A stretch of DNA of 54,106 nucleotides from Chitinophagaceae bacterium. GTDB lineage: Bacteria; Bacteroidota; Bacteroidia; Chitinophagales; Chitinophagaceae. The notes beneath the pieces are model-generated. The model worked only from the letters and a program-made list of their open reading frames with translations. It was not told the DNA's origin and searched no databases. The position numbers were made by a program, and so were the translations under genes. Of this stretch, positions 33,003 to 41,290 are shown piece after piece (position 1 is the first letter of the stretch; each line of letters starts with the position of its first letter). The stretch is taken from contig CANBSW010000005.1 in NCBI GenBank assembly GCA_947372235.1, positions 1 to 54,106 on the forward strand, read 5' to 3'.

Positions 33003-33854
33003 ATGAAAAGGATTTTTTTATTGATGAGCACCTGTTTTTTAGTAACGGTTGCATTTGCACAAAAACCGGCGTATGTTTTATACAATGCCAAAGGCAAAAA
33101 AGTGAGTTATGATAAAATGATCAAGATACTTGGAGAAAAAGATATTGTATTGTTTGGGGAGTTTCATAACAATCCCATATCACACTGGATGCAACTGGAG
33201 GTAACTACTGCTTTAAAACAAAACAGGGATATGGTATTGGGTGCCGAAATGTTTGAACAGGATAACCAGGATCCACTCAACTTATATGTTCAGGGAAAGA
33301 TCAAAGCAAAAGCGTTGGATTCACTTGCACGGCTATGGAAAAACTATCCTACTGATTATGCGCCACTGGTAAATTTTGCAAAAGATAATAACCTTGATTT
33401 TGCTGCAACCAATGTACCACGCAAATATGCAGCCCTTGTTGCCAAAGGTGGTTTTGAAGCGTTAGATACCATCTCAGCCAAAGAAAAATCATGGATCGCT
33501 CCTTTGCCGATTGCTTACGATCCTGAATTACCCGGCTACAAAAAAATGCTGGAAATGATGGGTGGACATAGTGGTGCCAATCTCCCAAAAGCACAGGCTA
33601 TAAAAGATGCTACAATGGCTTACTTTATTTTACAGCATTACAAACAGGGCAGTTTGTTTATGCATTACAATGGGTCCTATCATTCAGATAACTATGAAGG
33701 TATTTTATGGCACCTCAAAAATAAAAGGCCAGAGTTGAAGTACGGAACCATTACCACAGTTTCCCAGAAAGATGTAAATAGTTTATTGGCTGAGAATGTG
33801 GGAAGGGCTGATTATATTATTTGTGTGCCGGAGAATATGACGACGACTTACTAG
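33003..33854 (+). CDS. ChaN-like (haem-binding-uptake fold) exported protein
   Basis: A 283-residue exported protein (signal up to VAFAQ). The domain resembles ChaN/TIKI-type proteins: DIVLFGEFHNNPISHWMQLEV (conserved E-x-H), VLGAEMFEQDNQDPLNLY, FAATNVPRKYAALVAKGG and FMHYNGSYHSDNYEGILWHL (second conserved His region). ChaN from Campylobacter binds haem; other members of the superfamily are metalloproteases or erythromycin-esterase-like enzymes, so haem binding here is only a possibility. Paired with DUF3500. Confidence 0.8.
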   Translation: MKRIFLLMSTCFLVTVAFAQKPAYVLYNAKGKKVSYDKMIKILGEKDIVLFGEFHNNPISHWMQLEVTTALKQNRDMVLGAEMFEQDNQDPLNLYVQGKIKAKALDSLARLWKNYPTDYAPLVNFAKDNNLDFAATNVPRKYAALVAKGGFEALDTISAKEKSWIAPLPIAYDPELPGYKKMLEMMGGHSGANLPKAQAIKDATMAYFILQHYKQGSLFMHYNGSYHSDNYEGILWHLKNKRPELKYGTITTVSQKDVNSLLAENVGRADYIICVPENMTTTY

Positions 33855-33943
33855 AAAATATTTCACTAAGAGCGGGACAAGAGAAATCTCTTACACTTTT
33901 TTTCTTTTGTCCTGCCTTATTGAACCCTTTAAAATCACACCCC

Positions 33944-34402
33944 ATGAGCCAGATCGAAACAAAATTGCAGGAAATGGGCATCACCCTTCCCGAAAACCCA
34001 ACTCCGCTTGCCAATTATGTACCCGCAAAAAAATCGGGGAATCTTGTTTATACCTCAGGCCATATTTGTGCATTAGGCGACAAATCTTTCAAAGGAAAAA
34101 TGGGCCGTGATATTGATACTGAAAAAGGAAAACTGGCTACCCGCTTATGCGTGATCAATTGTTTGGCTTCCATCAAACAACTAATGGGTTCTTTGGATTG
34201 TATTACCCAGATCATAGCTGTGCATGGCCTTATAAGCAGTGATCCTGAGTTTACGGAACAGGGTGTTGTAATGAACGGTGCTTCCGATTTTCTGGTAGAA
34301 CTATTTGGGGAAGCTGGAAGACATACCCGTACTGCGGCAGGTATAGCCAGCCTTCCATTCGACTTCTCAGCATCCGTTTATCTGATCGTAGAAGTAGCAT
34401 AG
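33944..34402 (+). CDS. RidA-family protein (YjgF/YER057c/UK114)
   Basis: A 152-residue RidA-like protein, of the longer subgroup that starts IETKLQEMGITLPENPTPLANYVPAKKSGNLVYTSGH. The family's substrate-pocket Arg is probably in the RTAAGIASLPF segment near residue 130, where classical RidA has an R-x-x-x-x-V/I-LP motif. Classical RidA hydrolyses reactive enamine/imine intermediates of amino-acid metabolism; members of this subgroup are less well defined. The frame is open from 33821, overlapping the previous gene, but ATG 33944 gives the family's natural start. Confidence 0.85.
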   Translation: MSQIETKLQEMGITLPENPTPLANYVPAKKSGNLVYTSGHICALGDKSFKGKMGRDIDTEKGKLATRLCVINCLASIKQLMGSLDCITQIIAVHGLISSDPEFTEQGVVMNGASDFLVELFGEAGRHTRTAAGIASLPFDFSASVYLIVEVA

Positions 34403-34453
34403 CACTTACATATACTCAAAATAGCTTATTTTGGCTCTGTCAAAACCCGTTAT

Positions 34454-35047
34454 ATGTTACGAAAGTGTTTGGTAATGTGCTTTGTATTTAGTGTGCTTAC
34501 GGGTACTTTAAGGGCGCAGGCGCTTACTATTGACACTTATTCCAATCAGTTATTATTCAATATTTTTAAGCCGCAACCAGATCCAGTCATTATTGATTTT
34601 TTAAAGCAATATGCACCATCATTGTATAATAAAAATACAATCGCTGAATCAACCACTTCCAAAGGATCAGATGGCAATCAATTCATTTCAGAGATTCATT
34701 CTTTTGTTTTTACAAAACATCCTTACTTCAAAAGCAGTTTTACAACTGGCAAACTGGAATTATACTGCCAGCATTTTCCTGAGCCAAAAGGAGTACAGGT
34801 ATATGATGTAAAACTCTGGTTTGAATTTGATATGCAACAGGAAGCAGAAATTGCCTATTCAAAACTGATGGAAATTTTTATTCCAATCAGTTCCAATAAA
34901 AAAAATGATTCGATGAATGGATTTCTGAGAGGTCAGTTTTCTGATTCAAATAGTTCAAAGGGATTTAACAAAGTTCAGTTTCGGTTAACGGCTGATAATC
35001 TTACCCATCGATTTAAAATACTTTTTGAAACACAGAATGAACTTTAA
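34454..35047 (+). CDS. Exported hypothetical protein
   Basis: A 197-residue protein with a signal peptide (MLRKCLVMCFVFSVLTGTLRAQ) and a mature part without recognised domain. It has alternating strand-like segments (FISEIHSFVFTKHPYF, GKLELYCQHFP, GVQVYDVKLWFEFDM, KVQFRLTADNLTHRFKILFETQ), a mixed alpha-beta pattern. No lipobox and no catalytic motif. It stands alone, convergent with cmk. Possibly a lineage-specific secreted protein. Confidence 0.6.
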   Translation: MLRKCLVMCFVFSVLTGTLRAQALTIDTYSNQLLFNIFKPQPDPVIIDFLKQYAPSLYNKNTIAESTTSKGSDGNQFISEIHSFVFTKHPYFKSSFTTGKLELYCQHFPEPKGVQVYDVKLWFEFDMQQEAEIAYSKLMEIFIPISSNKKNDSMNGFLRGQFSDSNSSKGFNKVQFRLTADNLTHRFKILFETQNEL

Positions 35048-35069
35048 TCCTTTGTTTTAATCAAAGCGT

Positions 35070-35747
35070 TTATTGCATTCTTTTATTGGCCCACTCAAGT
35101 GCCAGTGCCAGTTGTTCTTCCCTGGTAAGATTTGAATTGTCCAGATCAATAGCATCTTCTGCCCTGCGTAGCGGACTGAATTCGCGGTTGCTATCCATAT
35201 AATCGCGCATTTCAAGGTTATTTTTTATTTCTTCAATGGTGATGTTCGGATTTTTCTGGAAGAGTTCTTTAAAACGTCTCTCCACACGAATGGCAGGATC
35301 GGCAGTTACAAATATTTTAAGTTCGGCATTCGGAAAAACGGTTGTGCCGATATCACGTCCATCCATTACAATTCCTTTCTTCTCTCCCATTTTCTGTTGT
35401 TGTGCTACTCCAAACTCACGTACTTCCTTTAATGCCGACACTTCACTAACATGTTCACTTACCAACATATCCCGTATCAATGCTTCCACATTTTCATCAT
35501 TCAGATACATATCGCTTTGCCCCGTTAACTCATTATTCTGAAAATCAAGTGTGATCTCTCCAAGCGCTTTATGAATGGCGGTTTCATCATTCCAGTCAAT
35601 ATGCTGGCGCAGAAAATACAAAGTAATGGCACGGTACATAGCACCACTGTCTATGAATACATAATTCAATTCATTGGCCAGTTGTCTTGCCAATGTGCTT
35701 TTTCCGCAGGATGAGTAACCGTCGAGTGTGATGATGATCTTCTTCAT
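35070..35747 (-). CDS. cmk: Cytidylate kinase
   Basis: A 225-residue (d)CMP kinase, converting CMP/dCMP to CDP/dCDP with ATP in the cytoplasm. P-loop GYSSCGKST (residues 10-18), then FIDSGAMYRAITLYFL, the NMP-binding insert, MDGRDIGTTVFPNAELKIFVTADPAIRVERRFKEL (acceptor and lid region) and RRAEDAIDLDNSNLTREEQL. Length and motif order are standard for bacterial Cmk. No frame disruption. The GYSSCGKS Cys in the P-loop is common in Bacteroidota versions. Confidence 0.95.
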   Translation of the reverse strand: MKKIIITLDGYSSCGKSTLARQLANELNYVFIDSGAMYRAITLYFLRQHIDWNDETAIHKALGEITLDFQNNELTGQSDMYLNDENVEALIRDMLVSEHVSEVSALKEVREFGVAQQQKMGEKKGIVMDGRDIGTTVFPNAELKIFVTADPAIRVERRFKELFQKNPNITIEEIKNNLEMRDYMDSNREFSPLRRAEDAIDLDNSNLTREEQLALALEWANKRMQ

Positions 35748-35764
35748 AAGTATAGTTCCGTGGT

Positions 35765-35847
35765 GCTATCGTTCAGGCCGCTTCCGTCGAGACGCTAAAT
35801 CGGTCAGGCTGTGCCAGCGTCCCCACCGAAGCGGCCTGAACGATAGC
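35765..35847. repeat. Perfect 20-bp inverted repeat with nested stem
   Basis: GCTATCGTTCAGGCCGCTTC (35765-35784) and its exact reverse complement (35828-35847) bracket a 43-nt loop. The loop itself contains GACGCT and AGCGTC (35791-35796 and 35815-35820). It lies upstream of cmk, between cmk and the fasciclin gene. Its GC-rich sequence unlike its surroundings suggests a dispersed palindromic element. Confidence 0.8.
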
Positions 35848-35885
35848 GACCAATTGCAAAGTTGCACGAACTTATCCAAAACAAA

Positions 35886-35910
35886 AAACCGGTGTTTAAA
35901 ACACCGGTTT
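35886..35910 (-). terminator. Intrinsic terminator of the fasciclin gene
   Basis: AAACCGGTGTT-TAA-AACACCGGTTT forms a near-perfect hairpin. Read on the minus strand it is followed by a T-rich tract, 23 bp after the fasciclin stop codon. Confidence 0.8.
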
Positions 35911-35932
35911 CAATTTTCCGAAGTAAATATAG

Positions 35933-36484
35933 CTAAGAAGGTAGTACTACTGTATCAATCACATGAATCACACCATTACTCTGGTAAACATTTTTAATAG
36001 TGATGGTAGACATCCCACCCTTTTCATCTGTCAGCATAATTTTTGAGCCTTTCATACTGGCTTTTAAAATACCACCTGAAACGGTCTTAATTTCTGCGGT
36101 TCCATTTCCGTCTTTAATCAGTTTGGTCAATGCTGCTACGTCCCATTTTCCGGCTACTACATGATAAGTGAGAATCCTGGTCAAAGTGGCTTTGTTCTCA
36201 GGTTTTACCAATGATTCTACCGTTCCGGCGGGCAATTTGGCGAAGGCCTCATCAGTAGGTGCAAATACTGTAAACGGACCTGCACTTTTCAGTGTTTCTA
36301 CCAAGCCTGCAGCTTTTACTGCAGCCACGAGTGTTTTATGATCTGCAGAGTTTACAGCATTATCAATAATGTCTTTGCTTGCATACATAGGTGCTCCACC
36401 TACCGTTACTGGCTTGTCCATTTTTTGTGCGAAAGATGCATTCAATATAAATGCAGACATGATTAGTAAAGCAATCTTTTTCAT
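35933..36484 (-). CDS. Exported fasciclin (FAS1)-domain protein
   Basis: A 183-residue exported protein (signal MKKIALLIMSAFILNASFAQ) with one FAS1 domain. Visible are DIIDNAVNSADHKTLVAAVKAAGLVETLKSAGPFTVFAPTDEAFAKLPAGTV (box H1, FTVFAPTDEAF), LTRILTYHVVAGKW (the YH motif), KIMLTDEKGGMSTITIKNVYQSNGVIHVIDTVVLP (box H2). FAS1 domains mediate adhesion in eukaryotes; single-domain bacterial forms are extracytoplasmic with unclear roles. Monocistronic: own terminator on the left and an inverted-repeat element on the right. Confidence 0.9.
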   Translation of the reverse strand: MKKIALLIMSAFILNASFAQKMDKPVTVGGAPMYASKDIIDNAVNSADHKTLVAAVKAAGLVETLKSAGPFTVFAPTDEAFAKLPAGTVESLVKPENKATLTRILTYHVVAGKWDVAALTKLIKDGNGTAEIKTVSGGILKASMKGSKIMLTDEKGGMSTITIKNVYQSNGVIHVIDTVVLPS

Positions 36485-36572
36485 AATTTTCTGTTGATAT
36501 AAGTTTGTATAATTTGTTTACACGATTACTTACGTCAAAAGAAAAAGATTGGATTTGCAGAAAGAAAAAAAG

Positions 36573-36709
36573 CGTCATTGCAGGAGGAACGACGAAGCAA
36601 ACTGTGTTTCTGAAATTAAATGATCCAGAAATTATAGTGTATTTATGATTTTACAACCATCTTTAAAAAATTTTCACAGATTGCTTCGTCGTTCCTCCTT
36701 GCAATGACG
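36573..36709. repeat. Long inverted-repeat element (CGTCATTGC type)
   Basis: Left arm 36573-36606 begins CGTCATTGCAGGAGGAACGA. Right arm 36675-36709 is its reverse complement with one mismatch and one indel over about 34 bp. The 68-nt centre is AT-rich and plain. The right arm ends directly at the stop codon of the GDPD gene. CGTCATTGC...GACGAAGCAAT wording is known from dispersed repeats in many Bacteroidota genomes. Confidence 0.8.
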
Positions 36710-36710
36710 A

Positions 36711-37613
36711 TTACAGTCCCGTAAACAAATCAGGATAATCAGAAATAACACCTGTTACTCCCATCTTCTTTAATTCGATAATTTTTTCCCTCTCATTTAC
36801 CGTCCAGGGAAGCAACCCAACACCCGCTTCCCTGCATTGTTTAACCAAAAGTGGTGTTACAAGCGAAAAGGCCGGACTATATACAGAAGGAATAAAACCA
36901 AGATCCCGCAATTGCAGGGCGAAGGCTTTTTTATCATAGTCTTCAATCAGCAATGCAGTTTTAAATTCGGGGTAATGTTCATGCAGGTATTGCAAAGTGC
37001 GTGAATCAAATGACTGGATGATAACCCGGCTCTCAATTTTCTTTTCTTTAATAACTCCAACCAGTAATTCAACAAATTCTGCGGGTTTCGGGTGATAGAT
37101 CTCATCTGTTGCAGCCTGTGTTTTGGTTTCTATATTGTATTGGGGTAATTGCTTTTTATGATCCCTGCAATATTGTTCAACGGCATCGATCATATCTGCC
37201 AGTAAAGGTTTTATAGCAGCTATTTTTTGTTGTTTCTCAAAACGCGGATGCGGGCGAAGGCCAACATCATACTTCTTCACATCAGTATAATCCATCCGGT
37301 AAATATTCAGATTTTTTTCTTCTCCTTCTGTTACCGGTGTTCCATCCGGCTTTGTAGAGATCTCATGATTGAAAAAAGGCTCATGACTAAGTACCACTTT
37401 TTTGTCTTTGGTAATAATGGCATCTGTTTCCAAAGTGGTTACACCCAGATCAATTGCTTTAAGCATAGCCGGAATCGTATTCTCCGGCATTAATCCGCGA
37501 CAGCCGCGATGGCCCTCTTTATCAAAATTCTTTACTTCCAATTTATTGGATTGACGGGTACTGAAACAAGCTGCCAGACAAATAGCCATAGCAACAATCC
37601 TTATTTTATTCAT
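36711..37613 (-). CDS. Glycerophosphodiester phosphodiesterase lipoprotein
   Basis: A 300-residue enzyme of the GDPD TIM-barrel family, hydrolysing glycerophosphodiesters to glycerol-3-phosphate and an alcohol. Seen are the lipobox LAAC, GHRGCRGLMPENTIPAMLKAIDLGVTTLETD (catalytic His-Arg and metal-ligand E, E-x-D), VVLSHEPFFN (second catalytic His), and PWTVNEREKIIELKKMGVTGVISDYPDLF at the end. The frame is open further upstream, but ATG 37613 starts the lipoprotein signal. This start overlaps the stop of the PaiB-like gene by 8 bp (ATGAATAA), implying translational coupling. Confidence 0.9.
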   Translation of the reverse strand: MNKIRIVAMAICLAACFSTRQSNKLEVKNFDKEGHRGCRGLMPENTIPAMLKAIDLGVTTLETDAIITKDKKVVLSHEPFFNHEISTKPDGTPVTEGEEKNLNIYRMDYTDVKKYDVGLRPHPRFEKQQKIAAIKPLLADMIDAVEQYCRDHKKQLPQYNIETKTQAATDEIYHPKPAEFVELLVGVIKEKKIESRVIIQSFDSRTLQYLHEHYPEFKTALLIEDYDKKAFALQLRDLGFIPSVYSPAFSLVTPLLVKQCREAGVGLLPWTVNEREKIIELKKMGVTGVISDYPDLFTGL

Positions 37614-38241
37614 GAGGGAAAACTTGGTCTTTTCGTTTGCGCATTTCAGCAGCGATGGCTTTTGCATCTGCATGGCCCTGTTCCAGTTGTTGCATTATAT
37701 TGTCGTAGCTTTTTTCATCACGGTTCTGGCTCAGCTTAAACACATTTTCAATAGCCGTTACTTTTATTTCGAATCCAACAATGGCTTTGGCTAAGCGCAT
37801 TACATATTCTTTCGGTAATTCTTTATAAAGAGATGGGGAGTTGGAATTATTTTCATAATGATTGGTTAGCTGATCAAGTATATTAAGCAATTCCGGTTCT
37901 TCCAGAAAACGAATATCTCCTTTGGCGTGAACCGTCATATAGTTCCACGTAGAGCCCTGTTGTTTATTTTCATACCAGCTGGCACTTACATAGGTATGCG
38001 GGCCGGTAAAAACAGTTACTACATTTTTATTGTTTTCAAATGCTTTATGGTGATCATTCCCTTTCATGATATGACCGCGCAGATACAATTCTCCCTCTTT
38101 TTCAACAAACAATAACGGGATTTGAGTAGCCACCGGTTTCTGTTCGGCATCTACCCCAATGATCAGAGCAAAAGAATGTTGTTTCATGAAATCAATCACA
38201 ACAGCCGCATCTTTTTCTTTGAAGTAAGGTAGATTATACAT
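37606..38241 (-). CDS. PaiB-like FMN-binding protein
   Basis: A 211-residue FMN-binding split-barrel protein of the PaiB/negative transcriptional regulator family: MYNLPYFKEKDAAVVIDFMKQHSFALIIGVD, ATQIPLLFVEKEGELYLRGHIMKGNDHHKAF, VFTGPHTYVSASWYENKQQGSTWNYMTVHAKGDIRF, and the C-terminal KAIVGFEIKVTAIENVFKLSQNRDEKSYDNI. PaiB was named as a regulator in Bacillus, but the fold points to flavin-dependent redox or haem-related activity. It overlaps the GDPD gene downstream. A terminator-like hairpin lies just upstream (38261-38303). Confidence 0.85.
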   Translation of the reverse strand: MYNLPYFKEKDAAVVIDFMKQHSFALIIGVDAEQKPVATQIPLLFVEKEGELYLRGHIMKGNDHHKAFENNKNVVTVFTGPHTYVSASWYENKQQGSTWNYMTVHAKGDIRFLEEPELLNILDQLTNHYENNSNSPSLYKELPKEYVMRLAKAIVGFEIKVTAIENVFKLSQNRDEKSYDNIMQQLEQGHADAKAIAAEMRKRKDQVFPHE

Positions 38242-38260
38242 AATTCGAAGATAATAAAAG

Positions 38261-38303
38261 AAAAAGCGCCATTCATCTTATAAAATAATGAGTGGCGCTT
38301 TTT
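38261..38303 (-). terminator. Intrinsic terminator after the Mrp gene
   Basis: AAAAAGCGCCATTCAT (38261-38276) pairs with ATGAGTGGCGCTTTTT (38288-38303) apart from one mismatch. On the minus strand it follows the Mrp stop codon by 17 bp and ends in a run of T. Confidence 0.8.
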
Positions 38304-38320
38304 GAAAAAAAATAAATTTC

Positions 38321-39424
38321 TTAATTCTCCTTAATCATCTCAATCATCTGTGTCTTTGGCAAATTAGCATTGCGCAATGCAATATTCCTCACCGCCATAG
38401 ATGCAAAATCTCTGAATGCTTTTTGGGTTAGCACATCATCGCCAACCATTGCAGGGATACCTTCGTCACCACCTTCACGAATGGTTTGTACCAAAGGAAT
38501 TTGTCCGAGGAAAGCCAGCTCATATTCTTCTGCCAATCGTTTACCGCCCTCTTTTCCAAACAGGTAATATTTATTCTCAGGCAGTTCGGCAGGAGTAAAA
38601 TAGGCCATGTTTTCAACCAGTCCGATAATAGGTACGCTGATCTGTGCCTGTCCAAACATGGCAATGGCTTTCTTGGCATCTGCCAATGCCACATTTTGAG
38701 GGGTTGTAACTATCACGGCACCTGTTACCGGTACAATCTGCATTAAGGTAAGGTGTATATCGCCGGTGCCGGGTGGCATGTCAATTACGAGATAATCCAG
38801 TTCGCCCCAATCCACATCGGTAATAAATTGGCGGATGGCACTGCTGGCCATTGGGCCACGCCAAACAACGGCGCTCTTTTCATCAACCAATAATCCGATA
38901 CTGATCAGGTTGATTCCAAATTTTTTCAAGGGAACTATCATTCCCTTGCCATTCACTTCTCTCATTAACGGCCTTTCACCACGCACCCCAAACATCATAG
39001 GAACACTTGGTCCATAAATATCGGCATCCATTAACCCTACCGATGCACCACCTTCAGCCAGTGCCAGTGCCAGATTAGCGGCAACGGTGCTTTTACCTAC
39101 GCCACCTTTTCCGCTAACTACAGCGATAATATTTTTAACACCCGATAGAACCTGCTGGTCATCCTTACGGGTTGTGGTAGTATTGGACGTGAAATTTACT
39201 TGTACAATGGCTTCTTTATTCACCAGGATCTTAACCGCATTTTCACTGGCCGTCCGCATCATATCCTTCATCGGGCAAGCCGGTGTGGTTAATACGATGG
39301 TAAAACTTACCTCATTGCCACTAATAGCTACATCTTTTACCATATTAAGGGTAACCAGATCCTGGCCCAGATCGGGCTCCTGTACATTACTTAAAGCCTT
39401 GAGGATATCTGCTTCTGTCATCAC
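38321..39424 (-). CDS. Mrp/NBP35-family iron-sulfur carrier ATPase
   Basis: A 367-residue Mrp/ApbC protein. Residues about 1-90 are the MIP18/DUF59 domain (ILKALSNVQEPDLGQDLVTLNMV, TTPACPMKDMM with its Cys). From about 95 comes the deviant-Walker P-loop ATPase: VVSGKGGVGKSTVAANLALALAEGG, DADIYGPSVPMMFG, YLVIDMPPGTGDIHLTLMQ. These proteins carry Fe-S clusters to target apoproteins. The C-terminal CPxC pair used by E. coli ApbC for cluster binding is absent here (ENMAYFTPAELPENKYYLFG), which I believe is usual in Bacteroidota. The start may be the first or second of two adjacent Met codons. Confidence 0.9.
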   Translation of the reverse strand: MMTEADILKALSNVQEPDLGQDLVTLNMVKDVAISGNEVSFTIVLTTPACPMKDMMRTASENAVKILVNKEAIVQVNFTSNTTTTRKDDQQVLSGVKNIIAVVSGKGGVGKSTVAANLALALAEGGASVGLMDADIYGPSVPMMFGVRGERPLMREVNGKGMIVPLKKFGINLISIGLLVDEKSAVVWRGPMASSAIRQFITDVDWGELDYLVIDMPPGTGDIHLTLMQIVPVTGAVIVTTPQNVALADAKKAIAMFGQAQISVPIIGLVENMAYFTPAELPENKYYLFGKEGGKRLAEEYELAFLGQIPLVQTIREGGDEGIPAMVGDDVLTQKAFRDFASMAVRNIALRNANLPKTQMIEMIKEN

Positions 39425-39550
39425 GAAAGTTTTTGTTAAAAAAGAATTCAGGCTGCAAAGTTAACCGCTAGCTCCCTTACTTTGTTGGAAATAGTAGACT
39501 TTTAGGAATGATATAGATCATGGAGTTGAATTTTATGTAATAACGCTTTG

Positions 39551-39558
39551 TATTTTTG
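39551..39558 (+). promoter_or_regulatory. Promoter with TTG and TAnnTTTG boxes, possibly leaderless
   Basis: TATTTTTG matches TAnnTTTG, with TTG at 39526-39528, 22 bp upstream, inside the 17-23 bp range described for Flavobacterium. The ATG at 39565 is only 6 bp further on, so the transcript would be leaderless or nearly so. Confidence 0.55.
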
Positions 39559-39564
39559 AACCGA

Positions 39565-40212
39565 ATGAAGAAACTGTTACGATACTTTTTATTGATGATT
39601 GTGCTGCTAACGATTCAGCAAATAGAGGCCCAACAGGTAGGCAATCCTTATCGCGATTCGATAGTTCAGCTATATGGTGTTGTAATGACTGCAGATAGCC
39701 TTCAGGGCATCCCTTCCTGTAGTGTAATAGTAGAAGGTAAAGGCCGAGGCACCATCACCAGTTACGATGGAGTATTCTCAATAGCTGTTCTAAAAGGAGA
39801 TAAAATCACTTTCTCCAGTATTGGTTTTAAGAACCGTTCCATACAAATCCCTTCAAATCTAACAGAAAATCAATACAGTGTAATCCAATTATTGGTAAGC
39901 GATACAGCCTACTTACCCGCTACCATCCTGAAGCCCCGCCCAACACGAGAACAGTTTGAAAGGGATTTTGTGAATACAAAAGCACCAGATGACCTGTATG
40001 AGACTGCCCGCAAAAATACAGATGAAGCTACACGCAGATTACTGCTGGCCGGATTACCGGCAGACGGCAAAGAGGCTGTTAACTTTCAACTACGCCAACA
40101 GGCTACCAAAGCTTATTATACAGGACAAGTGCCTCCGATGAATATCCTCAACCCTGCAGCCTGGGCAGATTTTATAAAGGCTTGGAAAAGAGGGGATTTT
40201 AAGAGTAAATAA
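39565..40212 (+). CDS. Exported carboxypeptidase-regulatory-like domain protein
   Basis: A 215-residue exported protein: signal MKKLLRYFLLMIVLLTIQQIEAQ, then a CarboxypepD_reg-like beta-sandwich (about residues 38-105: LYGVVMTADSLQGIPSCSVIVEGKGRGTITSYDGVFSIAVLKGDKITFSSIGFK). This domain is familiar from the start of TonB-dependent receptors. The C-terminal half (about 110-215) is a helical region starting PRPTREQFERDFVNTKAPDDLY, as in other Bacteroidota proteins with this arrangement, of unknown role. An upstream in-frame TTG (39556) lies within the promoter and is rejected. Confidence 0.75.
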   Translation: MKKLLRYFLLMIVLLTIQQIEAQQVGNPYRDSIVQLYGVVMTADSLQGIPSCSVIVEGKGRGTITSYDGVFSIAVLKGDKITFSSIGFKNRSIQIPSNLTENQYSVIQLLVSDTAYLPATILKPRPTREQFERDFVNTKAPDDLYETARKNTDEATRRLLLAGLPADGKEAVNFQLRQQATKAYYTGQVPPMNILNPAAWADFIKAWKRGDFKSK

Positions 40213-40331
40213 CTTGATTAAAGGGATTTATTTGATAACTATGATTTGATCTGAATCATCTTATAAACCTGTATTATCAATCTACTATTAAATTTATTTT
40301 ACATTAATCGTATTATCGGTTGGTAAGATTT

Positions 40332-40339
40332 TACATTTG
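40332..40339 (+). promoter_or_regulatory. Candidate -7 box TACATTTG
   Basis: Perfect TAnnTTTG match 38 bp before the 3-hydroxyacyl-CoA dehydrogenase start. It differs in one base from the TACATTTA found inside the cassette repeats. Confidence 0.5.
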
Positions 40340-40377
40340 CGGGGTAACAGATCGCTTTTTTTCTAAACCTGCCTTTT

Positions 40378-41271
40378 ATGTCTTTCAAAAAAATCACTGT
40401 GATAGGTGCCGGTACCATGGGAAATGGGATTGCCCATGTATTTGCACAAAACGGATTTAGTGTAACCATTGTTGATGTTAATGCTTCGCAGCTTGAAAAA
40501 GCCATGCAAACCATCGAAAAAAATCTGGAAAGACAAGTTGATAAAGGTTTACTCACAGCAGAACAGAAACTGGTAGCATTGTCAAATCTTACCCTACAAA
40601 CAGAAATGGCAGCAGGAGTTAAGGATGCAGATCTTATTGTAGAAGCCGCTACCGAAAATACAGAGTTGAAACTTAACATATTTAAACAACTGGATGAATT
40701 TGCAAAACCTGATGCCATTCTTGCCAGTAATACTTCTTCTATTTCTATCACTAAAATTGCTGCAGCAACAAAAAGACCTGAACTGGTTATCGGTATGCAC
40801 TTTATGAACCCCGTTCCGGTAATGAAACTGGTGGAGATCATCAATGGCTATGCCACCAATAAAGCAGTAACAGATAATATTGTAGCATTAAGCAAACAAT
40901 TGGGTAAAGTGCCCTGTGTGGTAAATGATTACCCCGGTTTTATAGCCAACCGAATTCTGATGCCAATGATAAATGAAGCCATTTATAGTTTGTATGAAGG
41001 TATTGCGGGAGTGGAAGAAATTGACACCATCATGAAACTGGGTATGGCACATCCTATGGGACCATTACAACTGGCAGATTTTATAGGCCTGGATGTATGC
41101 CTCAGTATTCTTACTGTTTTGCAACATGGTTTTGGTAATCAGAAATATGCGCCTTGCCCGTTATTGGTAAATATGGTTACTGCCGGAAAATTGGGCGCTA
41201 AATCAGGTGAGGGCTTCTACCGGTATACAGCTGGCAGTAAAGAGATAATTGTTAGCACCCGATTTATATAA
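40378..41271 (+). CDS. 3-hydroxyacyl-CoA dehydrogenase family protein
   Basis: A 297-residue NAD-dependent dehydrogenase of the 3-hydroxybutyryl-CoA dehydrogenase type, oxidising (S)-3-hydroxyacyl-CoA in fatty-acid or butanoate metabolism. Rossmann motif IGAGTMGNGIAHVFAQNGFSVTIVD (residues 9-33), DADLIVEAATENTELKLNIFKQLD, ILASNTSSISITKIA, HFMNPVPVMKLVEII (catalytic His and partner), NDYPGFIANRILMPMINEA and GMAHPMGPLQLADFIGLD. Length fits the stand-alone form without a hydratase domain. It is co-directional with the next gene, starting 19 bp later. Confidence 0.95.
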   Translation: MSFKKITVIGAGTMGNGIAHVFAQNGFSVTIVDVNASQLEKAMQTIEKNLERQVDKGLLTAEQKLVALSNLTLQTEMAAGVKDADLIVEAATENTELKLNIFKQLDEFAKPDAILASNTSSISITKIAAATKRPELVIGMHFMNPVPVMKLVEIINGYATNKAVTDNIVALSKQLGKVPCVVNDYPGFIANRILMPMINEAIYSLYEGIAGVEEIDTIMKLGMAHPMGPLQLADFIGLDVCLSILTVLQHGFGNQKYAPCPLLVNMVTAGKLGAKSGEGFYRYTAGSKEIIVSTRFI

Positions 41272-41290
41272 TAATCATTCAACTCTTTTT

